From NCBI RefSeq assembly GCF_030272615.1, contig NC_081405.1, positions 569,099,095 to 569,163,094 of the forward strand: a stretch of 64,000 bases of DNA, given 5' to 3'. The position numbers and the translations under genes were made by a program. Each line of letters starts with the position of its first letter. Positions within the stretch are counted from its first letter, which is position 1. Below are positions 9,802 through 21,021 of this stretch, one piece after another. The notes beneath the pieces were generated by a model. That model did not search any database. It saw only the letters and a program-made list of their open reading frames with translations, and was not told where the DNA came from. This DNA is from Cryptomeria japonica (lineage: Eukaryota > Streptophyta > Pinopsida > Cupressales > Cupressaceae).

Positions 9802-12800
9802 CTAGTCTAGCACGTCATCTACCCCCCGATCTTGCTGATCAACGTTTCGGGAAGGCAGGGAACATGCTAGAGGAGGAACATTCAACACAGCAGATGGAGC
9901 TATCACAAGATCCAAACAAGGACTATGTTCATGTTTCAAGCCACGTTGTTCTTGTCTAGGAGCTAGGATAAGTGCTTTAGAAAATTCGTTAGATAAATGG
10001 TTATCAACATCAACAAGTTCATATTCACTATCAGAAGCAAGAGAAGTAACATTTTCATCTATATCATCATCAAGATTTATAAAAATAGGATCTTTAACTC
10101 TCACAGGATCAAGACCATCATGCATCTTATGTTTAGGAGATTTCGGCTCAATTTCCGGCTGAGGAGAAAATGGAATAATACTAGTTGATGGTGTTTTTGG
10201 GGATTGCAAAGTTTGAGCTCTAAGACGATGCTTTCATCGGCGTTCTCGTGCAGAACGATTTCTTCTAGTCTTAGTAGGGAGTTGAGAAGATTGAGGAGGA
10301 GGAATGTTCTCATCCTTATCACTTGGGTGTTTAGGTTGTGGTCTCTTAGGCTAAAAAATAGGAGAAGAGGAAGGTCTCTTCTCTCCATAAGAGGAAGGAG
10401 GAGGAACTGCTCCATATAAGGGAGGAATATTTGGTTTAGGAAGGAGACCAAGTCCATCATGACGAGGAGGGATAGGTCTACTTTTGGGAAGTTTATTAGA
10501 TATAGGCATAGTCACATCCATAGGAATGGGTGAGGAATCTTCTTGAGGAAAGACATTAGTTTTATCTTTCAAAGGAAGAACTTCCTTCTCAAGAATGATA
10601 GGAATATCAAGTTTGGGTGTTCTAGGTTCACTTAGAGAAAGGATCATATCTTTTTTCCACTTTTGATAAGATTTGAAAAGATGATCACTTCGCGGAGGAA
10701 GAGATTGGAATTGTTTAGGCCAAAAGTAATCAATAGGAACGCTAGAAGTTCTTTCAGCTGGTTTAAAGAGACTATGATTGACAGTAACAACTTCACCATT
10801 ATGGGGAAATTTCAAACACTTGTGAATAGGAGAAGCAATAGCTTTCATGGAAGATAGCCAAGGATAGCCCAGCTTCACACAAAATTGTTCGGAAGATGGA
10901 ATAATAGCAAAGTTCACATCAAGGGATCTGTTATGAACTTCAATAGGTAATGTAATAGAACCAATTGCAGGAGAAGAAAATGAATCAAATAATTTCACAA
11001 CCACATCTGTTTCATCATAGATTACTTGATTCAATTGCAAAGTAAAAAGAAATTCTTCAGTAATGATATTAACCATACAAGAAGGATCAATAAGCACTCC
11101 ACGGCAAGGTGTTTTTTTTACTTTTGCAACTATATATAAAGGACCATCAGGTGCCCTGATAGTTTCACTAGAATCAAAGGTGATGGAAAGTTCTCTAGGG
11201 ATTTTCTGCTGCTCCACAAAGTTAATCACATTCGGAGTCATAGACACAAGATCATCAGGTGAGACAGAGGAATCAGTAGTATCAATCGCATTAGAGGTAT
11301 GAGAAGGCAATGGATCAGTAAAAATCTGAAGATTTTGGTTAGGAGGAGCTACAGATGTATTGCCTTTATCATTCACTCCAGAAACAGAGATAGTATTATT
11401 ATCAATCAAATCTTGAATTTTCCCCTTTAAAGAAAAACATTTTTCAGTATCATGCCCAGGTTGACGATGAAATTGACAGAAAGATTTGTTATCAAAATAG
11501 GGTGAGTTAATCTTTGCAGGATCAATTTGCCTTATAGGAGGAAGAGTAATCACATTTTGTTCCAATAGCTTATTCATAATACTATGCAATGATTCATTCA
11601 AAGGAGTAAACTTTCTTTCTTTCTTGAAAAACTTAGAAATAGGAGACACACCTGATGCTGCATTCACATTGTTGTTGATGATGTTTTCATTGATTTTAAT
11701 GGACTCTCTATTCGGTTTAAACTTCCCAAATGGTTGTTGACTACTATCACCCTTATCACTCGGAGCCATAGGATGTGATTGTTCCATTTGACTCACAGTC
11801 AGTTGATAATTGTGAAGAGTTGCGCACAACTATTGGAAAGAAGTAAACTCAGAAAACAAGAGTTTGTCTCGAATATCTTTTTGTAAATTAGAAATAAAGA
11901 TTCTTTGAATATCATTGTCAGGCATTGGAAAAGAAATTTGAGCATACAAATGCTTATATCTACCAATGAAATCAGTCACTTTTTCTTTAACACCTTGTTT
12001 ACAATGCATTAAATCAATCAAAGTAACTTTAGGACTTATATTGTTTTGAAATTGTTGAATGAAAGCATTTGCAAGTTGTTCAAAAGAAGTAATAGAATAG
12101 GAAGGCAACAAGCAATACCATTGTAGGGCTTTGTCTCTTAATGTTCTAGTAAACAGTTTTGCAAGCAACCTTTGGTCATAAGCAAAATCAGTACATATTG
12201 TTTGAAAGGTCTTAACATGTGTTAGAGGATCACCCTTACCATTATAAAGTTCCAAGTGCGGAATTTCAACATGTTTAGGTGGAATAGCTCGAACAATGTC
12301 AAGAGAAAGTGGGCTCGCAACATCAAATGTGGGCACACTAAACTTAGATTGATTCATAGAGGCAATTTGTTGCTGTAAAGAAGAGATAGTTTGTGCAAGA
12401 TTGTTAATGGTCGCTTCAGTCGAAGAGTTCATATTAGATGTGTTAGATTGTGATGGAGGTGTTATGTTATTGAAAGAAGGTAGAGAGTAAGGTGGTGGGA
12501 CACTATGATAGTTAGTCATAGGAGATGATTGGACAGGAGGAACACTACAAGAAGGAATGGAAGGGTTAAATGAATTGCCCCCTTGCGTCATGTTCATTTG
12601 TGGAGATGTAATAGGGACACTCATTGAAGGAATGAATGAAGAAGTTGGATTGAGTGAAGGAATAGGGTTAATTGAAGAAGAAGGATTGCCCCCATGATTA
12701 GTGATCATAGGAGGAATGTCTTGTATTGAAGTAGTCATTATGTTTGATGTAAAAGTAGGTATACTAGCAATAGGAGTCGTCAAAGGAATAGAATGATTAA

Positions 12801-13122
12801 CTTGAATAGGAGGTTGTGTATACCCTAAGGTTTCGGCACAACTCTTCATAGGAATCACATTTGAATCCACAATGTGTGCAATACCATGCAAAATATCAAT
12901 TCCATTCTTATCACTTTGAAGCATACGTTTTAGACCCTCAATTAAAGGAAGAGCTTGACTATCAGGGTATTCTTGAGACATCCATTGTCGAAAATCGTCA
13001 AATTGGTTATCCAATTTTGAAAGTTGTTCTACAGAAACCTCATGGAGAGCTTCTTCATCATTAAGAGGATTAGAGGAATTACCCATGTCCTCGTTAAAAA
13101 GACCATTCAAATTAGGTTCCAT
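9802..13122 (-). pseudogene. T1 Gag-protease polyprotein, one frame with three stops
   Basis: ATG at 13122. One frame of about 1,107 codons runs to 9802, broken by a TAG near 11830, a TAG near 10351 and a TGA near 10212, with no frameshift. Residues 1-270 are low-complexity Pro/Ser/Asn. Residues about 290-430 are a Retrotrans_gag capsid domain (HVEIPHLELYNGKGDPLTHV, then AFIQQFQNNI and DFIGRYKHLYAQIS). After the first stop come a zinc-type segment (CQFHRQPGHDTEKC) and a retropepsin-like domain with VLIDPSCMVNII in place of DSG/DTG and a downstream LGYPWL block typical of Tat proteases. A charged tail ends the frame. The catalytic Asp is present but its neighbours are changed, so activity is doubtful. 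No RT, RNase H or integrase follows. Confidence 0.9.
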
Positions 13123-13312
13123 CTCCTCAGTAATTAAACCTTGGAAGGACTTAATTCTAAGGCTTCATCTAACGGGAATAGTGTAAGTAGGGCTTATTGT
13201 TGTAAAACTCATGCACTAGAGAGAGAGAGAAGATTTTGAATTTTAGAGGTAGCAAATTTCAGTAAAACCAACCAATCTTCTAGATTTAAGCTGTTAAATA
13301 CAATCAGGACAA

Positions 13313-13403
13313 TCTCCCGAAATTTCGGAAAAAATGTCCGGGACCGTGGCGCTCGGGGTGCACACGGACCTCGCAACTTTTTTTGAAATTTGCAGGGATG
13401 AAA
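13313..13403 (-). repeat. T1 leader repeat, copy 2 (nearer gag)
   Basis: 91 bp, about 10 differences from 13926-14016. The core on the plus strand is GGCGCTCGGGGTGCACACGG, and a related core (GGCGCCCAGCGTGCACACGG) lies in both LTRs near 8159 and 14762. Confidence 0.85.
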
Positions 13404-13925
13404 GTTATGATGATTTTACAGCTAACCTGAAAAAATTGAGTGATTTTACGATCTGTAGATAGGCCAAATTAAAGTTGCAATCTCAAAATTGAACCCTACC
13501 CAGATTGTCAAAAAATGCAAAATTTGAATTTTGAAAAAGAGAGGGAAACTGAAATTTTGAATTTTATGATTTTAGAGGGAATACCAAAAGCAATGCAAGT
13601 TTTGAAATTTGAAAATTGACTCAATTTCACGCAAAATTCAATTTTGAAAGCGGAAATCAAAGTTGTTGTAATTAAGCACTTAATTTCAAAAGTCACAAAT
13701 TGCAAAAATTTGAATAAATCACTGAAATTTCGAATGAATGATAACACACTTTTCAGATTTAGGACTGTAAGAAACACAATTTTGACACAAATTTCAATTT
13801 CAACAATTTTTGAATGATTAGAAGCCTCAATCCAAGCAATCGCTAGACCAACTTTGACTGTAATTTTGAAAGTGTTAAAATTGATAAAATCAGCCAAAAT
13901 TCTGGATTTTAGCAGAAAAATATAG

Positions 13926-14016
13926 CTCCTGAAATTTCGGAAAAAATGTCGGGGACGATGGCGCTCGGGGTGCACACGGTCCTCGCAACTTTTTTCCAAA
14001 TTTTTAGGGATGAAAG
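13926..14016 (-). repeat. T1 leader repeat, copy 1 (nearer primer site)
   Basis: Partner of 13313-13403 in the same orientation, 613 bp away. Contains the palindromic GTGCAC within the shared core. Flanks differ, so the duplication covers just this block. Confidence 0.85.
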
Positions 14017-14363
14017 ATATTGTGATTTTATTGCGGAATCCAAAGTTACAGCTGATTTGGAGATGTTTTGATCAATGAAATTGTCGGACAAAGGTTGGAT
14101 CAAGAGGGTTTCAAAAATTAGGGTTTTGACACTTAACCACTTAATTTTCAGAATTAAAGCACAAATATGAATTGATAATTTGTAATAGAAGGGCAGATCT
14201 GAAACAAGCATTAACAATTAAACATTTCACAAGTTTAATTACTTAAAAAGAAAATTTAGGGTTTTTATGCAATCAACCTCTAAAATTTTGCAAAAGATCA
14301 AACATGGAAATATAATTAGGAAAGAAAAATTTTCAGATCTAACTATGAATAATCAGAAAGGAT

Positions 14364-14382
14364 GTTCACGTCAGGTTCACCA
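14364..14382 (-). promoter_or_regulatory. Primer-binding site of T1
   Basis: Minus strand TGGTGAACCTGACGTGAAC, three bases inside the 5' LTR end (LTR ...TACA, TTT, TGG...). T2 has the same sequence with one change (C for T). It begins with TGG as tRNA-primed sites do; I cannot name the tRNA with confidence. Confidence 0.8.
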
Positions 14383-14385
14383 AAA

Positions 14386-15656
14386 TGTAAAGCGGAAAAA
14401 TCGAACCCTAGTTGTTCTCCCCTCCCCAACTCCAAGGAGAGAGAAGGGAGAGTCACTAGGGTTGATGGTTTTCACTTAGGAGAGACTTTACATTCAAAAG
14501 AGGGGTTGAAACCCACAAGATCCAATCCCATGCAATGCAAGATTGGATTCTATATGAGTTTCAAGGGTTGTGATAACAAGGATACCCTCTTTTGTAAAGG
14601 AATGTAGATAGAAAGATTGAACTAGGAATGCATGTAAAGTGGGAAATATTCACTTATAAATAGAGATAGGGATATGATATGAAGCTGCGGACCTGGAATT
14701 AGCAGTAAAATGTTGAGACGGCGCTGTCCTACAAATTTGAGCAAAAGTTGACGGGACGATGGTGCCCAGCGTGCACACGGTCCTCCGAAAAATCCGTGAA
14801 ACGAAGGGGGATCTGTTCGTCTCTGCACAAGGATTCCAGATCTTCAATTTCAGCCGCGTACCTGCAACCTGCACACAGAAAAGCGAAGATGATTGGGGGG
14901 TTAGGGATTAGGGGTTTGCCCTTAGGTCAAACCCCGGTTTTGGAATTAACCAAGAAATGAGAAATGTTGTAAATGTAAATGACTGTAATGTAAAACAAGT
15001 ACTAGTACCTTGTTGTAAGGATGTTTGTATCCTTATATGCGAAGGTATAGATGTTGTTGTTTGTTGTATGTTGTACGTTGTAGCATGTGATCTCCTCTTC
15101 AATGGTTGAATCCTTGTCTTGAATGCAACACCTAGCCTTGAATGGAGACTTAGAATGATCAATTGTTTGAAGGAATGTTTGAATGCTTGAATGCTTGAAT
15201 GCTTGAATGTTTGAGTATTGTTTCCACCTTTTTCGCCCCTATCCAAATGAGAGAGGAAAATGTAGTTTATATACTTGCCAATTAGGGTTAATAGACTGAT
15301 TTTCCCGACCTTAGGCCGACCAGGAAATGTTATTTTCCAATTTGCAAACAAAAAGACCCGAAGTCCCATAGGAGACTGGGCCCAAAATAGGGCCAGGGAC
15401 CAGGGCGCTGGGCACCATGGTCATGGGGGACCAGGGCACTAGGCACCCTAGTCCTGAAGGACCAGGGCGCTGGGTGCCCTAGTCCACCTCCTGGGACAAC
15501 AGGGTGCAAGGAGGATCAGGCCAGGGTGCTGGAAAAATGCAGTTTTTGATGTCATGAACAAGTTTCGGGGTCTCCATTCAGGTTCAGTGTTGCATCGCCA
15601 TTGTGAAGACCCAAATGTAGTCGAAATTGCAAGTGTCACAATTTTAGGATGCTACA
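14386..15656 (-). repeat. 5' LTR of T1
   Basis: About 1,271 bp, TGTAAAGCGG to GGATGCTACA. The minus-strand TATA box GTATATAAAC lies near 15267-15276. It joins N0 at the duplication GTACT (15657-15661). Confidence 0.92.
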
Positions 15657-15661
15657 GTACT

Positions 15662-16129
15662 GATTTGCAGTATCCAGTTCTCTTTCTAAGATTTCTTTCT
15701 ATCTCATAAATTCATTGGAGTCATTCTGTGTATGCATCAGATCTGTCTTCAACAAATCATTTTCATAGCTAAGTCTTGTGTTCTTATTTGCAACATCACT
15801 TAGTCTTCTAGTCAAATCTTCTTCATTCTTCTTTCTATCTTCAATTTCCTTACAAAATCTCATAGTCATATCTTGCATCTCATTTTTTATTATCATGTTT
15901 CTTGTTTCAGCTTGCTTACCAGATCAGTAAGAGTTTCCTTTTCATCATTCTCATTTTGCATCTTTTCACAAAGTTCTCTTCTCTTGTTTCTTGCAATGGT
16001 AAAATTCTCTTGAAGTGCTTGAATAATTTCCTGAGCAGCCTTTAGATCATCTTCAAGTTTGATATTTTTCAAATTTTTTGTATCATGGTCTGAGAGAGCT
16101 CCTTCTAACTACTTCATCAAGTTTTCCAT
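15662..16129 (-). pseudogene. N0 ORF1, N-terminal coiled-coil part
   Basis: ATG at 16129 (MENLM), matching the starts of N1 ORF1 (27418) and N2 ORF1 (30081). It encodes a heptad-rich, Glu/Lys/Asn-rich coiled coil (IKNEMQDMTMRFCKEIEDRK, then NKNTRLSYENDLLKTDLMHT). Frameshifts and stops are present near 16100 and 15900. The frame is cut by T1 at 15661 and resumes at 7778. Confidence 0.85.
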
Positions 16130-16186
16130 CTCTACCGATGTCAAGATCTTCCTCAAGTTGTTAGGCTTATGAAAATAGAGGACCAA

Positions 16187-16198
16187 GCTCTGATACCA
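16187..16198 (-). promoter_or_regulatory. Primer-binding site of N0
   Basis: Minus strand TGGTATCAGAGC, exact initiator-Met type, two bases inside the LTR end. The leader that follows (TTGGTCCTCT...AACTTGAGGAAGATC) matches the leader of Copia element B1. Confidence 0.93.
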
Positions 16199-16200
16199 AT

Positions 16201-17009
16201 TGTTAAGATTCCAAAAGATACTGAGAGGGGGGGGGGGGTGAATCAGTATCTAACTGGTTAATAGATTTTCTTGACTTAAAACATGTAGAGCATATTAATA
16301 TTGTATACTGGTAAATAGAAAGTAATGCAATAAACAGAGATGAAAGAAACCACATGAAAAACACACCATAACACAGTAGTTTAATGAGGAAAGCCAGTGT
16401 CGAAAAAACATCGGTGGGATTTGTGATCCACAATATTCACTTACTGGCCAATAAGAGAATATTACTGCTACAAGAGGGGCCTGCACATGCAGGAAGGCCA
16501 AGTGCCTAGAGCTCACTGCTCAATTACAAAATGGGAAGTCTCACTGACTTACAAAATGGATTATATTAATCCAATGTCTTGTACTGCTTCAAAATAGCAT
16601 CTACTATGCCAGATCTAGTACCATTTTATAGCTCTGCTTCATACATAAACCCTTAACCTATAATTCACATAATAGGTCTGCCATAATTCACCCAATTACG
16701 TTCCTCCATAATCACATAATACCTACAATGAACTCTCTTATATATACGAGTCATTTTACAACTTGCCAAGTTGGCTTACAATGATTTTACAATAATAAAA
16801 TAAATATATTATCAACAAAATTCTTGTCGGCCTCTGTGCCGGTATGCTTCCTTTCACTGTCGGTGTTGGTGGTCTGTGTGCTGGTGTAAAGTCTGACTTT
16901 GCTAGTGCCGGTAGATTATGTTTCTGGTGTCATAGGATTGTAAGGTTGCCATCAATGACAAAACCTTCAATCACCTACAATGTCTCATTGGAGTGTGCAT
17001 TTTCCAACA
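16201..17009 (-). repeat. 5' LTR of N0
   Basis: About 809 bp; the minus strand starts TGTTGGAAAATGCACAC and ends with AATCTTAACA. It has the near-palindromic TATA region at 16735-16750 and the C-rich hairpin at 16216-16250 (12-base G run on the plus strand). It is alignable with the N1 and N2 LTRs over its length. Confidence 0.92.
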
Positions 17010-17103
17010 TTATCAGTATAGAAAAGGGGGAAATCTAAAAATTGTTTGGGTTGCATACTGTATTGCTATTAAAATTTCTTGGTTAAGGGAATAGATAGTT
17101 AAA

Positions 17104-19562
17104 ATGAGGTCAGTGCTACCAAAGCTTGACCGAACCTCATGTTTAGTGAGTATCTTGCCGAAAATGGAAGACACCTCCTTACTTCATGTAGATTTGGGGG
17201 ATTTTCTTGAAAGGACTAAGAACCCTCAGGCTAGTTCATTAATGGAGAAGATAGTTAAGAGTGGTCTTGTGGAAGCTACTGCATTCCTGCTCATCGTGCC
17301 ATGTCCATATTTAGTGTTGGCTTGTATGAACGAATATGACTCTAAGAACAGGTGTATCAGAACTAGTGATGGTGAGGTGTTAGTCAGTATTAATAGGGAA
17401 ATAGTGATGGCGACAATGGGTATTCCACATAAAAGGAGTATGAGGATTGGACCATTGGAAATTCATACACCTATTTCTCTAAGAAGAAGAGAAATTATAG
17501 AAATGTAATTGTAAGAAATTGTCTCTTGAGGGTTCAGAAAGGAGGATCATGACTACCCAAACCCCTAACCAGATAACACCTCATCATAGAGGTGTGGGAC
17601 ATTTTTGTGCTTTCTACCAGAGTAAAGGGGAATTCACATTCCTTCTACTAGGAAGACTGGATGTACTTTTTTGTCCAAGTGGTTCTATCTGGTGATAGAT
17701 TCCTTGATTGATCTCAGGTAATTGCGAAGAGACTTCACGAAGGACTAAGTAATTTTGTGGGGATGACTGGGTTTTACATGTCTTCTTACCTGTTTTATAT
17801 TTCATCTTGCACAAGAGATTGGCCTGAATTACCCAATCAACCATGGATTGATGGAGTGAGGGTTTACAATTATTACCCTTTGTTGCAACAATAGAGATAT
17901 GTTGAACAAATTGACAGATGGAATAGAGTCTTTGCGGGAAGACTGGCCTTTAAACTTCAGGGTGATGCAAACAAGAGAATGTCCGTTGAGGCTATGGAAT
18001 TTGTGACTATATATGGGAGTTTCTTTATCCAATTTCCATGGTTTACTTACATACAGATAGGTGGTTTTGAAGGCCAACCATTCTAATTACCCGGTATGCC
18101 TTTGATAGCTACGTGCTTACAAAAGTGAGCAGGCAATTGGCTTATATAAATAAAATATTAGGGGCAAAGGATGAATCTGGGGTAGTATTTCCCATTGAAC
18201 TTTGGTATTATAGTTGCAAATCAGTATCAGATGCCTTGAATCTGGAACTAGAGTTCAAAAGAAAGAACCTACAACCATATGTGGCTAGGTGAAGATTTGA
18301 TAGGAAAGGTTATGCAAAGGAGAACCTTAATATAGACAGTCATTTCTGCCATGAACCTCAGATAGAGGATTATTGGGAAAACTACAAGGATGAGCATGAA
18401 GTAAGAAAGAGGTCGTGGTCAAGATTCACTTTATGGAAGATAGCTATCTTGAGGCTCCCAATTAATACATCAGGTGTTTTGGAAGATACAGAGGAAGACG
18501 TCTTGGATCCTAAGTTTAGTACTAAGATTGAAGGAAAATCGATTCCAGAAATTGACTGGAACAAAAAAGAAGATGATAGAATCCAAACAAGGACCTTCAA
18601 TGTTGTCAAGAGAACAGAGAGATGGTTGAGGAAACTAAAATTTAAGGAGGGTTCTCACATGTCCTCACATGAATCAAGAAGTGATTCACACATCATGGTT
18701 CAATCTCCTATTTTTGCCACTAATGAAATTACTGATGTTGCAGGTGTCTCAAAGCCCACTGTAGAGAAAATGCCACCAAGAAGGTCAGGAAGGTCACCAT
18801 ATGGTCTTATAGCTACCCGAGTAACTCGGTCAAGAAGCAAAAAGAAAGGTAGGGAGCCTTTTCTGCAACAGGTCATGGTGGACTTAGACCCTAGTGAAGA
18901 GCTTGAACAAATAATGAACTCATAGGATCAAATCAAGCCTGGGATGCAAGAAATGAATACAAATGAAGAAGTGGAAATTCAACAGGATCCCATGAAGACC
19001 CTGGTAATTGTTACCTCCCCAGATGAATAGATCACCCCACCACCTAAAAGACCTACCAATGCACCAAGATTGATGGAAGCTGCCATTGGAAAGAAGAGGA
19101 GTGTGGTGCCAATCACCATTCCACTAGAGGACATGGTTAGTAAATGCTTGGGAAAAACATTAAAGTCCAAAAAGCTCAAAACACAAGAAATGCTTGATGT
19201 GGATGACACAACAAGACACTGGACAACTGAAGTGGCCAAGCCCATTCTTGGGAGAGATGTAGATAAGGCCACAGAGGAATATTTTACTGTGGAGAAAATA
19301 GATTTCGGGGTTGCATCAAGGGCCATAGATGTTAAACATCTAGAATCCTCTACAAAGAGGATAATCTCAAGGACTTGGAAAGATGAAAAAGACAAGAGAG
19401 AAATGAAGCAAATGGTCACACAGATGGCAGAGTACATCAATGCTATTCACAATCCAGATCATCAACTATTGTTGCAGATACTAGTGTCATTTGACCCTAA
19501 GTCTCTAGCAAACCAAAAGATGCTTGATCAAGTTTAAAGGAACAAGGTAGTGATGGAGATGT
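17104..19562 (+). pseudogene. Locus Q reading frame, part 1
   Basis: Starts at an ATG at 17104 (MRSVLPKLDRTSCLVSILPK), open to 17508. It is frameshifted between about 17510 and 18450, where long conserved-looking stretches such as FVTIYGSFFIQFPWFTYIQI and FPIELWYYSCKS still read. It is open again from 18449 to 19562 with TAG stops at about 18923 and 19028. It has a hydrophobic N-terminal region with INREIVMATMGIP, a middle basic Ser/Arg segment (PPRRSGRSPYGL, RSRSKKKGRE) and a charged helical end. It is interrupted by B1 at 19563 and continues at 26265 in the same frame. I do not recognise the family. Its length and layout resemble N-family ORF2, so it may be the accessory ORF of another element. 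Confidence 0.65.
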
Positions 19563-20619
19563 TGTTAGGTCCCAGAGACAACTGAGAGAGGGGGGTGAAT
19601 CAGTTGTCTAATAATTCAAATCAAAAAACATATTAACCAACTTAATACTTAATACCGGTAAACCATTTTAGTATGCCGGTAGACAGTGTTAACAGTAAAT
19701 TGCTATACCGGTAAGAATTAATGCATGAAACATAAACACAAAGTCATCCACAACACATGACACCATTATTTGTACATGGAAACCCTGTAAGGGGAAAAAC
19801 CATGATGGGAAACCTTACCCACAATCAGATGATACTACTATAGATAGTAAGTGTACAAAAAGGGATCTGCACATGCAGAAAGGCCAATAGCCTAGAGCTC
19901 ACTGCTCAATCACAAATGGGAGTCACACTGACTACAGTTGGATGGTTAACTCCGATAAGAATGTACTACACAAAGTCGCATCTTCATATGTTGAATTCAG
20001 TACCGGTGTAATGCTGATATGCTTCTACAAAAACCTAACTTCTCCTTCAAATGATGTCTTCGTGTATGCCTCTACTTTATCTCTCATATACCTTCACTCA
20101 AATCTTTTTCACATTCCACACTTGATCTTACAAATAAGATCTTACATTTATACCATACCCTAAGACCAATTTTAGTAGGTCGGCTCTACAAGATATTACA
20201 ATAAATTTTTTTTACAAATAATATAATATCCGATGCAATAATAGATTAATCATGTCACCTTAATGCATTTACAACAACAATAAATCATCTCCATAGCGTG
20301 CCATGCTAATCTGGAAAAGATAAACCTGCTAGTGTAACCCTAGATAACTTGGACCTATTTGCTGGTAAAAGCAAATATGCAAATATGAATATACCAATGA
20401 TTATTGCTTCAAAATAAAGTGTCCACGTGATGTTTTCAACATTACCAAGTGTCTTTCATGTCATTCCAGGTACCAATGAACATTATATCCTATCGGTTAA
20501 TCATATACTAGTAATTGTTGCATAGATTACTGCTTGCTGGTGAGTGTTGTTGGATCTCCAAAGTAGGTGTATTTAGTAGGTGTTGACATCAATGACAAAA
20601 CCAAACCAAAATAATAACA
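19563..20619 (-). repeat. 3' LTR of B1
   Basis: About 1,057 bp, TGTTAGGTCC to ATAATAACA. It contains the hairpin GACAACTGA...TCAGTTGTC around a C-rich loop (19577-19608) and a minus-strand TATA-like GGTATAAATG near 20150-20160. The block at about 19862-19912 matches the N-family LTRs. Confidence 0.92.
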
Positions 20620-20906
20620 ATCTCCCCCTTTGGCATTGATGGCAACACAAGATGGAAAAACCATCATAGTGCCAAAACAGAAATGCCAAAAACTAACAAT
20701 CTCCATATCTCCCCCTAGGAGTAACAATCTTCCATACCAATTTCTTCTTAAATGTGTTTTTCAAAATCTCTCCCCTAAAATCTCTTTTACCAAAAAGATA
20801 ATGTGTTTTTCCATAGATATCTCTCCCCCTTTGACATCAAATGCCAAAGTCAGAAAAGGTTAAGTTCATACAAAATACCAACCAATTCAATATACCAACT
20901 ACTCCC
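20620..20906 (-). promoter_or_regulatory. B1 three-part purine-tract module
   Basis: On the minus strand, reading toward the 3' LTR: GATGTCAAAGGGGGAG (near 20821-20842), then a second AGGGGGAG (near 20711-20720), then GTTGCCATCAATGCC followed by AAAGGGGGAGAT directly at the LTR (20620-20645). The last is the expected plus-strand primer. A further AAAGGGGGAG lies near 20900. The same series occurs in B2, N1 and N2. Confidence 0.8.
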
Positions 20907-21021
20907 CCTTTGAAGTAGCTTTCTCATCAAATACAGGAATAAAGATTTGCCCATTTAATTCTGTCGGTTGATGACAATCATTAACTATCTAAGTCTCTAC
21001 CATTGGTGGTATGACTCTGAG

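Larger units (their letters stand above)
13123..14363 (-). other. T1 5' leader with long direct repeats
   Basis: About 1.24 kb between primer-binding site and gag start, AT-rich, with no convincing ORF. It contains two copies of a 91-bp GC-richer repeat (listed separately). It is likely the untranslated leader and would include any packaging signal, which is inference. Confidence 0.75.
7784..15656 (-). mobile_element. T1: 7.9-kb Gypsy/Tat-like element with gag-protease but no RT or integrase
   Basis: Complete, with two direct LTRs (7784-9055 and 14386-15656) that begin TGTAAAG and end GCTACA. It has a primer-binding site at 14364-14382, a purine tract next to the 3' LTR (AAAGTGGGGGCTAAA on the minus strand, 9056-9070) and a 5-bp duplication GTACT on both sides. 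Between the LTRs only a gag-protease frame is present. That makes it a non-autonomous element like the class described as TR-GAG elements in plants. Confidence 0.93.
6256..17009 (-). mobile_element. N0: truncated non-autonomous LTR element of family N, split by T1
   Basis: Right to left on the minus strand: 5' LTR (16201-17009), Met-type primer site, ORF1 start, the T1 insertion (7784-15656, duplication GTACT at 7779-7783 and 15657-15661), ORF1 C-terminal part, spacer, and the first part of ORF2. It stops at about 6256 within ORF2, where it meets the Gypsy gag fragment. The rest of ORF2 and the 3' LTR are missing, so no target duplication can be checked. The flank beyond the 5' LTR starts TTATC at 17010. 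Confidence 0.88.

Noticed and set aside
14364-14382. tRNA gene suggested by tRNA-like 3'-end complement
   Set aside because: It is a primer-binding site: only 19 bases, no cloverleaf nearby.
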